Below are positions 36,482 to 44,465 of a stretch of DNA of 64,000 nt, piece by piece. Both the position numbers and the translations under genes were made by a program. The DNA lies in contig JAEVYU010000046.1 of assembly GCA_023392595.1 (NCBI GenBank), forward strand, positions 1 through 64,000. Reading direction: 5' to 3'. Source of the stretch: Bacillota bacterium. Its GTDB lineage: Bacteria > Bacillota > UBA4882 > UBA8346. How positions within the stretch are numbered: the stretch's first letter is position 1; each line of letters opens with the position of its first letter. A model generated the notes under the pieces. That model saw only the letters and a list, made by a program, of their open reading frames with translations. It made no database searches and was not told the DNA's origin.

Positions 36482-36586
36482 GTAAAACGTTCTCTAAAAA
36501 ATAACTACTCAATGATTGTGAAGCTTTACTTGAGTAGAGCGTATCTTCCCCGTTTCTGATTGCCGTTTATTTACGATACGCTCTAC
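36482..36586 (+). repeat. Dispersed repeat B, copy 2
   Basis: Nearly identical to 1982-2084: GTAAAACGTTC (36482-36492) faces a decayed GAAGCTTTAC, and GTAGAGCGTATC (36534-36545) pairs perfectly with GATACGCTCTAC (36575-36586). It ends five bases before the 3' end of the minus-strand gene at 36591, so both copies abut a gene's stop codon. Confidence 0.85.
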
Positions 36587-36590
36587 TCGT

Positions 36591-37007
36591 TCAATCCGGT
36601 ATTGTTAAAGTACATCTAGCCATACGTTTGCTGGTCGACTCATCAAATAGTTCAAAATACAATTGTTTTTTATAAAAATATTGTTGCGGCAGGGTGAATA
36701 AATGATAAGATCCTTTTTTGGCCGTACCCAGCATGGTTACAAAATAACTTCGATACCGGGCAGACGTAACTTCAGCATTTAATGCAAGGACAGGCAATAA
36801 GCCATTGGGAAAGGTTTCATCCAAGATGATTTGATAGTTCTGCCAGAGAATAGACTGCCATTTTTCTAAATCTTTGCCTATAATAAGTTGAACAGGCATA
36901 CTTAAGGTATTGGCCGATTCAATCTTTTTTTGGCAAACCTCCGTTACTTGTAAGGGAATATATTGGACCGCCGGAAAAGGGAAAACAGCTTCATTTCCAA
37001 AACTCAC
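36591..37007 (-). CDS. Conserved hypothetical protein (138 aa)
   Basis: The frame starts at a GTG (37007) with GGAGGTG about 12 bases upstream. It is a soluble alpha/beta-looking sequence with no membrane segment, signal peptide or recognisable motif; the middle is rich in aromatic residues (YHLFTLPQQYFYKKQLYFELF). The family is not known to me. Its 3' end is next to repeat B. It probably forms its own transcription unit. Confidence 0.6.
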   Translation of the reverse strand: MSFGNEAVFPFPAVQYIPLQVTEVCQKKIESANTLSMPVQLIIGKDLEKWQSILWQNYQIILDETFPNGLLPVLALNAEVTSARYRSYFVTMLGTAKKGSYHLFTLPQQYFYKKQLYFELFDESTSKRMARCTLTIPD

Positions 37008-37260
37008 AGTTTGTAAACACCTCCAAAGAATAAAATCAACAAAATCATCTTATGTGATATTAGCCCAATCGGTTCCATATCCGAATCCCAATTGGAAATG
37101 GATCTATTCTTATTTGTTTACATACGAATGATTGTCATTGCTTAAAATTAAGTTTTTTATGGAGTAGGGAGGAAAAGCGGAATAAGTCAAGAAAAGCATA
37201 TATGTATTAATTTTTGACCATTTTTTATTTGAAACGTACTTCTTTTGAGAGGCGTAATTG

Positions 37261-38973
37261 ATGCTGATTCAATATATTTTACCGTTTTTCCTATTAATAT
37301 GCTCAATCACGGTTTTGTTGGCCGTAAATGTTTATTCTTGGCTTTTTGGGAAACCAAGCGGCATTTTGAAAAGCTATTTATGTTTATTGGTCATCCTCAT
37401 GATTTGGTCGATATCTAAAATATTAATCATTTTTTCGCCCCCGCCGTTGCAGAAATGGATTTGGATCATCCACTGGTGCGCCGTTTGTTATACGGGATTG
37501 TGTTGGTTCATCTTTTGTCTTCGTTATTCGGACAACCGACTTCTCAAAAAACCTCAAAACCTTTTATTTCTCGGGATAATTCCGACAATTTGTTTTATTG
37601 AGATTATCGTATACCATTTTTATAAAAAGAGTTTTTGGCTTGTAAATCAAAACTTCATATTTGAATCATTTTTTTGGCTTCACATTATCGGTACTTATTT
37701 ATTCTATATGATCGGAATGCTTTTTTTCATAAAGTATTCTTTAAAGGAATTCTGTGAAAAGAAAAAACAAATTTACATAATAGCTCTATTGAGTTTGCCT
37801 CTTCTTGTCCTAAACATATTTCAAATTGACACCGATGTACAATTCGGTCTGGAATATACTCCGATTATTTTTTGCTTTGTTTGGCTTCTTTTTGCCATTA
37901 CAAGTTTTAAACAAGTATTGGTCAACACAAAATCCTTGGCCATGGAAAAGATCATGGATAATATGAAGGAAGCCGTTTTAGTAACAGACGGTTTCAACCG
38001 AATCATTGATTTTAATCCGGCATTACGAGACGCTTTTAAGGATTATGGCGAAATAGAAATTGGCGATTCTATCCATACTTTCGCCGATAATTTGAAAAAG
38101 GCCCTTGATAACAATTCGGAATCTTCACGAATGGTCCTGGCTATTGCCGGACAAGAACGAGTCCAAAATTGCGGCCCGATTGATTTAATAAAGCCTATCA
38201 AGAAATGTTTTATCGTTAATATTTGGCCGTTAGTTGCCGGCAAAGATTTAATCGGCAGGGTACTTTCCTTCAATGATATCACTTTGGCTAAAAATCTCTG
38301 GGATGAATTATATACTACCAACAATCAATTATCTATGAAAAATCAACAGTTGAATCATTATGCGGAAACCGTCGCTGAATTGGCAGTAATGAAAGAAAGA
38401 AATCGCTTTGCCAGAGATGTCCATGATACGCTGGGACAAACGATGACCTTATTAATTACGATCTTACAAATCGCCAAGTTGAGTTATCGGACCAATCCGG
38501 AAAAAAGTGAAAGCCAATTGGATAAAGCTTTAAAGATAGCCGGAGAAGGCATTAATGAAGTCAAACGTTCTTTACTCAACATGCCCTCCGATCAGAACCA
38601 TTCTTTAAGAAAAGCTCTAGAAAACGTAATCGATGATTTTCAAATGTCCGGTATGAAAATTGAGTTGTCCATTGGCGATCTCGGGATATATGATGACTTC
38701 TCCCACACAAGTGTAGTCTACCGGATTTGTCAAGAAGCCCTAACCAATGCGCTTCGACACGGAAAAGCAAACCATGTATGGATAACAATTGAATTGGACG
38801 ATCAACGGTTGTATTTGGTGATTGCGGATGATGGTCGCGGCTGTAAAGACTTTCAGAAGGGATTTGGCCTCCATGGAATGGAGGAAAGAGTGAATCATTT
38901 AAAAGGGAATATAATTTACAATCATGGGGTGGCCGGTTTTAGCATCTTTGTAATGATTCCCCTTAATCCATAG
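37261..38973 (+). CDS. Sensor histidine kinase with 7TM N-terminus (HisKA_3 type)
   Basis: 570 residues. The first about 215 residues are seven membrane helices of the histidine-kinase 7TM region; a PAS-like domain (about 225-335, ending VLSFNDITLAKNLWDEL) is followed by a coiled coil and a HisKA_3 dimerisation box ERNRFARDVHDTLGQTM with phospho-acceptor His388. The ATPase part has an N box around CQEALTNALRHGKAN and G box DDGRGCKDFQKGFGLHGM. NarL/LuxR-type response regulators are the normal partners, but none is adjacent. ATG 37261 is preferred over TTG 37258. Confidence 0.9.
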   Translation: MLIQYILPFFLLICSITVLLAVNVYSWLFGKPSGILKSYLCLLVILMIWSISKILIIFSPPPLQKWIWIIHWCAVCYTGLCWFIFCLRYSDNRLLKKPQNLLFLGIIPTICFIEIIVYHFYKKSFWLVNQNFIFESFFWLHIIGTYLFYMIGMLFFIKYSLKEFCEKKKQIYIIALLSLPLLVLNIFQIDTDVQFGLEYTPIIFCFVWLLFAITSFKQVLVNTKSLAMEKIMDNMKEAVLVTDGFNRIIDFNPALRDAFKDYGEIEIGDSIHTFADNLKKALDNNSESSRMVLAIAGQERVQNCGPIDLIKPIKKCFIVNIWPLVAGKDLIGRVLSFNDITLAKNLWDELYTTNNQLSMKNQQLNHYAETVAELAVMKERNRFARDVHDTLGQTMTLLITILQIAKLSYRTNPEKSESQLDKALKIAGEGINEVKRSLLNMPSDQNHSLRKALENVIDDFQMSGMKIELSIGDLGIYDDFSHTSVVYRICQEALTNALRHGKANHVWITIELDDQRLYLVIADDGRGCKDFQKGFGLHGMEERVNHLKGNIIYNHGVAGFSIFVMIPLNP

Positions 38974-39077
38974 AAATTTTTCTGTAAGCTAATGCTGGTT
39001 TATTGAAAGGTTATATTTTCTCCATAATTTGGCATACTATGAAAAGATAGGTTTTCCAATTGTGGAGGGAGATTGCA

Positions 39078-39644
39078 ATGAAAAGACCGGTATCAAAGAC
39101 AGTACGTAAGGATCCATACTGGAGCGGAGTTTTTTGCGGAGTTTTTTGGGGATGTTTTTTCATGAGTGTTGCATTATTTTTATTTCTTCAATATCAGGGT
39201 TTACAATTTGCCGTCAGTCCGGAACAACTGGCTCTGATGGTAAAGGCTCAAATTCAAAATCAAGCAAAACAGGAAATTCCTAAAATGCTGGAAAGAATCA
39301 AAAAGGAATTGCCAAATGAACTTCCAAACCATTTGGAGGAATTGGACAATTTAACCATTGGTATCGGGGATAGTCAAGTTAAGTTACCTCCGGAACTTTT
39401 GACCACTATTAAGTATGAGTTTAACCGTGTTTTTGAGGCTGCTCTTATGAATACGTTGAACAACTATAATTTAATGGCCTCTGAAAAATTGGTCGAAAAA
39501 AACACCTATGATCTTATTCGAAATGCCGTAAGGCGGGAGATTATTGGTAAGACCTATCGGATTAATTATTCCAAGTGGTTTACTGTTCCTGTAAAAATTG
39601 TAGAAAGTACTCACCCGGGAGTACCTTTTAAAATTGGCATATAA
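39078..39644 (+). CDS. Hypothetical single-pass membrane protein (188 aa)
   Basis: The ATG at 39078 has GGAGGGAG upstream, better than the TTG at 39060. After a basic N-terminus comes one membrane segment (VFWGCFFMSVALFLFLQYQ), then a helical external or periplasmic domain with repeated Pro-Glu-rich helices. No family recognised. It lies before the TPR gene with a 50-base gap and may be cotranscribed with it. Confidence 0.62.
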   Translation: MKRPVSKTVRKDPYWSGVFCGVFWGCFFMSVALFLFLQYQGLQFAVSPEQLALMVKAQIQNQAKQEIPKMLERIKKELPNELPNHLEELDNLTIGIGDSQVKLPPELLTTIKYEFNRVFEAALMNTLNNYNLMASEKLVEKNTYDLIRNAVRREIIGKTYRINYSKWFTVPVKIVESTHPGVPFKIGI

Positions 39645-39694
39645 CACAGAAGATGAATAACTATTTTTACCCAAAATTTTAGCAGCCGAATGGT

Positions 39695-41587
39695 TTGGAA
39701 GGCTTCCGGCTTGAGGACATTCATATCCGCCAGCTTATGCCCGATAGACTCTTGACTATCCGAGGCGATTATGTTAACGTTGGTGTCAAGATTAGTGAAA
39801 CATTCCATCCAGAATGTTTTTACGATGTTGGGAGGCTAACTTTGATACAGGTCATTCCTTTTTTGGCCAAGAAGGAACCGTTTTTTTTGCCTTTACTTGC
39901 AAGAGGCCTTTCGGATCTTTCCGCATTACGGTTAAATTCCGTTGGAATAGAGGCCCAGGTGAATACGACTTTGGAAATTAAAGAATGGGAGCAAATCAAC
40001 CATCAGGCGACAAACCCGTTAGCTTGGTCTGGTCAGGATTTATGGTTTTCGGCAGAGGTCAATAATGTAGTGGAACTCTCCATGAGATTTTTGTTATATG
40101 ATCCTGCTACAAATATTTTGATCTATCAAGATCATTTTCAAGTTCCGGAACAGCAATTTTTATTGACCTGGGAACAACATTTATCATCATTAATAGGTTT
40201 TTTAGATAAAGATATCGACATCAATACTGTAAGTTCAGATAATCTTAAAATGTATACCCAATCGTTAGAGGCATTCCTCGCTTTTCGAAAAGGTTTGGAA
40301 ACATTATCCCAAGCCCGTAGTGACCGGCTTAAAGAAGAAGGGTTAGAGAATCTATTGGAAGCGGTCGCTTATGACCCTGAGTTTAATGAAGCCGTCGATA
40401 TCTTGTTGCTATTTATCATGCAAAATGATTTTTCCCGGAATATTGAGCGGATTGATCATTGTATCAATATTTTGGAACGGCTGCGCGATATTGCATCCCA
40501 TCACTCTAGAGTTCCTTTGGTTTTAACGGAATGTTATTTCCGTTGGGGTAACAAGGAAAAAGCGGAGCAAATCCTGAAGGAGATGATAGAATCATTTCCG
40601 GATTTTATTGAAGCCAGACTTCGGCTAGCCTTATTTTATCATACGGCCAATTGTTTGTCCGAAGCTTTTCGCGTCCTTGAGGAAACACTTGAAATTGAAC
40701 CCAATGAACCAACAGCATTAGATTTAATGGGTGCGATTTATGCCGGAGAAGGGGAGACTCAAAAAGCCGAGGAAGTTTGGTTGAAAGCTATTGAGGAGGA
40801 TCCTACCCGAGTTAATGTATTAAACAATTTAGCGATCCTGGCCGAGGAGAATAATGACCTTGAAAATGCGGAAACTTATTATCGCAGGGCTCTGAAATCA
40901 AATGATGACTGGTGGGGTACATACTATCACTATGGGACTTTCTGCTGGCATCAGGAGCGTTACGAAGAAGCTGCGATTTGGTTGGAACGAGCCCGCCAAG
41001 CCAATCCTACTTATTTTCAAATTTTTCAAAATCTTGCTTTGGTATTGATTGAACTTCACAAATATAGTGAAGCCCAGGACATTTTGATACATTTACTGCA
41101 ATTGGCCCCGGACAATACAGTGCGCCGACAGACTTTACAATGGATGGATCAACTCAATAAACCAAAAATTCAAATGGAAATGGGAATTCACCAATTGGAG
41201 AAAATTTGGGAAGAAGGAAATCGTTGGAAAGTTTTAAAAACATTGGTTTTTAAATATTATAAAGCGAAGGGTTATTGGTATTATTGGTATTTGTTGGGAA
41301 ACGTCATGCGGCAATCCGGGAAGAAAAATTTAGCCGTTGTTTTTTGGAACATCGGTCTTCGCTGTGAACCCGGATATCCACTGATTAAACAAGTTGGACT
41401 CTATTATAGGAACAAAGGCAATTATCGAAAAGCCTTACCGATTCTTCGGAAAGCATTTGAACTTCATCAGAGCGATGACGAAACGGCCAAGGCTTATTTT
41501 CAAACATTGGTTAGTTTGGGTGAAACCGAAGAACTTCAGAATCATATCCATCAGTTGTCTCAGATCATTCCAATGGATATACCATAA
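39695..41587 (+). CDS. TPR-repeat protein (about 630 aa)
   Basis: Residues from about 275 to the end hold multiple tetratricopeptide units, for example PTALDLMGAIYAGEGETQKA, VNVLNNLAILAEENNDLENA and TAKAYFQTLVSLGETEE. The first about 190 residues form a separate beta-rich domain of unknown type with no signal peptide. The start is uncertain: the TTG at 39695 and the ATG at 39737 both lack a good ribosome binding site, and an in-frame TAG lies at 39680. It could be translationally coupled or the annotated 5' end could hide a frameshift. Confidence 0.7.
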   Translation: MEGFRLEDIHIRQLMPDRLLTIRGDYVNVGVKISETFHPECFYDVGRLTLIQVIPFLAKKEPFFLPLLARGLSDLSALRLNSVGIEAQVNTTLEIKEWEQINHQATNPLAWSGQDLWFSAEVNNVVELSMRFLLYDPATNILIYQDHFQVPEQQFLLTWEQHLSSLIGFLDKDIDINTVSSDNLKMYTQSLEAFLAFRKGLETLSQARSDRLKEEGLENLLEAVAYDPEFNEAVDILLLFIMQNDFSRNIERIDHCINILERLRDIASHHSRVPLVLTECYFRWGNKEKAEQILKEMIESFPDFIEARLRLALFYHTANCLSEAFRVLEETLEIEPNEPTALDLMGAIYAGEGETQKAEEVWLKAIEEDPTRVNVLNNLAILAEENNDLENAETYYRRALKSNDDWWGTYYHYGTFCWHQERYEEAAIWLERARQANPTYFQIFQNLALVLIELHKYSEAQDILIHLLQLAPDNTVRRQTLQWMDQLNKPKIQMEMGIHQLEKIWEEGNRWKVLKTLVFKYYKAKGYWYYWYLLGNVMRQSGKKNLAVVFWNIGLRCEPGYPLIKQVGLYYRNKGNYRKALPILRKAFELHQSDDETAKAYFQTLVSLGETEELQNHIHQLSQIIPMDIP

Positions 41588-41623
41588 AAGCACGGGAAGT
41601 ATGTTAAAACAACTTGGTCTTAC

Positions 41624-41652
41624 TTGTCAAATTGGAATAGTTGTGGTAAACT
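41624..41652 (+). promoter_or_regulatory. Sigma-A-type promoter of the rimP-nusA-infB operon
   Basis: TTGTCA (41624-41629), a 17-base spacer, TAAACT (41647-41652), followed by the leader hairpin. The best sigma-A match in the window, 75 bases before rimP. Confidence 0.65.
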
Positions 41653-41674
41653 AAGAGAGAAGTTTTTTGAAAAG

Positions 41675-41704
41675 GAGTGGGGCTATCCCACTCTTTCGTT
41701 TTGT
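41675..41704 (+). promoter_or_regulatory. rimP/nusA operon leader hairpin
   Basis: GAGTGGG (41675-41681), loop GCTAT, CCCACTC (41687-41693), then TTTCGTTTTGT. A GAGTGGG...CCCACTC hairpin followed by T-rich sequence is common just upstream of rimP in Bacillota and may attenuate the operon or mediate NusA feedback. Confidence 0.6.
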
Positions 41705-41726
41705 AGTCGTTATGGGAGGTTTGAAA

Positions 41727-42233
41727 TTGGCCCCAAAAGAAAGAATTGAGGATATTATTGAAAAATTGGCTTCTCCAATTGCCGAAAAAATGGGGTACGA
41801 ATTGGTGGCGGTTGAATATCGTAAAGAGGGGCCTGATTGGGTTTTACGCTGTTTTATAGATTGTACAACAGGTGTTGGAATTAATGAATGTCAGCATTTC
41901 AGTGAAGCGTTGGGGAAAATGCTCGATGAAAAAGACCCGATCCCGGGAAGTTATTTATTGGAGATATCCTCACCGGGTATTGAACGGCCTTTAAGAAAGG
42001 ATGCCGATTTTATTCGCTTCGCCGGATCCAAAATTGAACTCACCTTACACAAGGCCTTGAATGGTCAAAAAGTCTATCAGGGAGAATTAGTGGGTTTAGT
42101 AGCAGGGGAGATGCAGCCAATGGTTTGTATTGCGTGGAACGGCGCAACCATTGAAATCCCCCGGACTGATATAGCAAAAGCACATATTATGGCTGAAGTT
42201 TTCGGCCCTAAAGGGGGAAAGAAAAAGAAATGA
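41727..42233 (+). CDS. rimP: Ribosome maturation factor RimP
   Basis: 168 residues with the N-terminal RRM-like fold MGYELVAVEYRKEG and the LEISSPGIERPLRKDADF signature. It assists 30S subunit assembly. I place the start at TTG 41727, since GGGAGG (41714-41719) lies seven bases before it; an upstream ATG at 41712 overlaps that site, and the frame from 41667 runs through the leader hairpin. The last bases overlap the nusA start (ATGA). Confidence 0.9.
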   Translation: MAPKERIEDIIEKLASPIAEKMGYELVAVEYRKEGPDWVLRCFIDCTTGVGINECQHFSEALGKMLDEKDPIPGSYLLEISSPGIERPLRKDADFIRFAGSKIELTLHKALNGQKVYQGELVGLVAGEMQPMVCIAWNGATIEIPRTDIAKAHIMAEVFGPKGGKKKK

Positions 42234-43882
42234 ATCATGAGTTTATGGATGCTCTGGAACAGGTTGAACGTGAAAAAGGGATCAGTAAAGTTATTCTACT
42301 GGATGCTATAGAAACTGCTTTAGCTTCAGCGTATAAACGTGATCAGAAAGTTGCCCAGAGCATCGAAGTGCGTATTGATCCGGATACAGGCGCTTTTCGG
42401 GTTTATACACACAAAACAGTCGTTGACGAAGTTGAAGATGATAAGAACGAAATTTCCTTAGCGGATGCCCAAAAAATAAATCCCATTTACGAATTGGGCG
42501 ATTTAGTGGAATTTGAGATTTTCCCAAAGGAATTTGGGAGAATCGCGGCTCAAACTGCTAAACAAGTTGTGGTTCAAAGAATCCGCGAGGCCGAACGAAG
42601 CATTATTTATGATGAATTCGTGAACCGAGTTGGCGATTTAATTACTGGAATCGTACAAAGATTTGAACAAAAGAATATTTTTGTCGATTTGGGAAGAATT
42701 GAAGGCATCCTGCCCGGTAATGAACAGATGCCGAATGAACATTATGAGCAGGGTATGCGATTAAAGACGTTTGTAGTGGAAGTCAAGAAAACAACAAAGG
42801 GACCGCAGGTCCTTTTATCGAGAACCCGAACCGGATTGCTCAAACGCCTTTTTGAGCTGGAAGTGCCGGAGATTCAGGATGGGTTGGTTGAGATTAAATC
42901 CGTGGCTCGGGAGCCGGGCCATCGGTCCAAGCTTGCGGTATATAGCCGTGATAGTCAAATTGACCCGGTTGGCGCATGTGTGGGTTCGAGAGGCATTCGG
43001 GTGCAAATGATCGTCAGGGAACTCAAGGGAGAAAAAATCGATGTCGTTCCCTGGAGCGCCGATCCGATAACGTTTATTATTAATGCATTGAGTCCGGCCA
43101 AAGTAAGTGATGTAAAGATTTTACCCTCTAAGAAAACTGCCATCGTGATTGTCCCGGATTTTCAGCTATCGCTGGCCATTGGGAAAGAGGGTCAAAATGC
43201 GCGGTTGGCCGCAAAACTGACAGGTTGGAAGATTGATATCAAGAGTGAATCTCAAGCAGCTGAAAAAACCGAGGAAATTGACCGTCTGGTCCGGGAAGAA
43301 ATTGGCTTTAGAGAGATAGTCAAAGAGGAGCCTAACGAACAGGAACCTTTAGCGGATGCCGAAGAATTTGAGGATGGAGAAAAAGCTGAAGTACCTGAAA
43401 AAGGTGATCTTGAACCGAAACCGGCAGTTTCCCAAACAGCCGATACTTATGAAACCGAACCGGAAACCGAAGTACCCGCAAGCGATGTTGAAGATGGGGA
43501 AGACGAGGAGCCTGAAGAGCCCGAAGAGTTTAACCCCAAAAAGAAGGTTAAAAAGACAAAAAGCGCTCCACCGAAACATCTTGCCAAACTTGAATTGGAT
43601 GATGAACCGATTTCTGTGGATGAAGGATTTTTCTTCGCCGATGTTCTCGATGAAAAAGGGGCACCCGCAGAAAAATCTGCTGCCATTGAGGGAAGCGATG
43701 ATGATTCAACTCAAAATGACAAAGCGGCAGGGGGCGACAAAAAAGCCAAGAGTAAAAAATCGCCCAAACCGGATGATAACAGCGATGATGATTTTGGCGG
43801 ATTTACCATTGGCCAATTATTAAACGTTGAGCTAAACAAAGAAAAGACGAATGGTAAGGGACGGAAAAAGGGGGACTCCTGA
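42230..43882 (+). CDS. nusA: Transcription factor NusA with long acidic C-terminal tail
   Basis: Residues 1-345 are standard: N-terminal RNA-polymerase-binding domain, S1 domain (about 135-200) and two KH domains (DPVGACVGSRGIRVQMIVREL and LAIGKEGQNARLAAKLTGWKI). Bacillus NusA stops near here (about 370 residues), but this protein continues about 200 residues as an acidic, Lys/Pro-rich disordered tail ending in DDDFGGFTIGQLLNVEL. NusA modulates pausing, termination and antitermination. ATGA overlaps link it to rimP and ylxR. Confidence 0.95.
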   Translation: MNHEFMDALEQVEREKGISKVILLDAIETALASAYKRDQKVAQSIEVRIDPDTGAFRVYTHKTVVDEVEDDKNEISLADAQKINPIYELGDLVEFEIFPKEFGRIAAQTAKQVVVQRIREAERSIIYDEFVNRVGDLITGIVQRFEQKNIFVDLGRIEGILPGNEQMPNEHYEQGMRLKTFVVEVKKTTKGPQVLLSRTRTGLLKRLFELEVPEIQDGLVEIKSVAREPGHRSKLAVYSRDSQIDPVGACVGSRGIRVQMIVRELKGEKIDVVPWSADPITFIINALSPAKVSDVKILPSKKTAIVIVPDFQLSLAIGKEGQNARLAAKLTGWKIDIKSESQAAEKTEEIDRLVREEIGFREIVKEEPNEQEPLADAEEFEDGEKAEVPEKGDLEPKPAVSQTADTYETEPETEVPASDVEDGEDEEPEEPEEFNPKKKVKKTKSAPPKHLAKLELDDEPISVDEGFFFADVLDEKGAPAEKSAAIEGSDDDSTQNDKAAGGDKKAKSKKSPKPDDNSDDDFGGFTIGQLLNVELNKEKTNGKGRKKGDS

Positions 43883-44154
43883 TGAAAGTGAAAAAAATTC
43901 CCCAGCGGACTTGTTTGGGCTGTAAAGCTGTGAAGTCTAAGAAGGAGTTAATTAGAATGGTCCGTACACCGGAAGGCGAGGTATTGGTTGATTTAACCGG
44001 AAAGAAATCGGGCCGGGGTGTTTATACTTGCGCCAGTATCAATTGTCTGGAAGCTGCTTTTAAAGGGGCTCAACTCGATAAAGCCCTGGAAGTCAATATA
44101 TCATCGGAAATGAAAGAGCGCCTTCGGGCGGATTTGTTAAAAATCATCCAATGA
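43882..44154 (+). CDS. ylxR: YlxR (RnpM) family RNA-binding protein
   Basis: 90 residues with PQRTCLGCKAVKSKKELIR and GKKSGRGVYTCAS, the hallmarks of the YlxR fold. Bacillus YlxR/RnpM binds and modulates RNase P. Overlaps nusA and ylxQ by short ATGA-type junctions, so translation is coupled along the operon. Confidence 0.92.
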   Translation: MKVKKIPQRTCLGCKAVKSKKELIRMVRTPEGEVLVDLTGKKSGRGVYTCASINCLEAAFKGAQLDKALEVNISSEMKERLRADLLKIIQ

Positions 44155-44465
44155 CGAAGTTGCAATCGATAATTGGTTTTGCTGCTAAAAGTGGACAGTT
44201 GATATCCGGAAGCACTACAGTCGAGGTGGCTATAAAAAAAGGTCAAGTACATTTAGTCATTTGTGCGCAGGATTTATCGATAAAGACTATCCATAATTTT
44301 AAACGTTTATGTGAAACCAAAAAGATTTCATTTTATTGTTACGGTTCGTGTTCTGATTTAGGACATTGGATCGGTAAACCGGGCCGTGGGGTGATTGGAA
44401 TTATTTCCAACCATTTTGCTGCGACCGTTCGTTCTTTATTTACAGATGGAGGTGACTCACAATAA
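44151..44465 (+). CDS. ylxQ: L7Ae-family ribosomal protein YlxQ
   Basis: 104 residues of the L7Ae/L30e kink-turn-binding fold, with IIGFAAKSGQLISGSTTVE and the VHLVICAQDLSIKT strand. Its stop TAA (44463-44465) shares bases with the candidate ATA start of infB, continuing the overlap pattern of this operon. Confidence 0.9.
   Translation: MTKLQSIIGFAAKSGQLISGSTTVEVAIKKGQVHLVICAQDLSIKTIHNFKRLCETKKISFYCYGSCSDLGHWIGKPGRGVIGIISNHFAATVRSLFTDGGDSQ
44448..44455 (+). promoter_or_regulatory. Ribosome binding site that fixes the infB start
   Basis: GGAGGTGA at 44448-44455 ends six bases before the ATA at 44462. It falls inside the ylxQ coding region, so its only sensible use is initiation at that ATA, since no ATG, GTG or TTG in the infB frame is nearby. 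Confidence 0.7.

Noticed and set aside
43356..43823. 155-codon Lys/Pro-rich frame inside nusA
   Set aside because: It is a shadow of the acidic NusA tail in another frame; the composition follows from GAA/AAA-rich codons.
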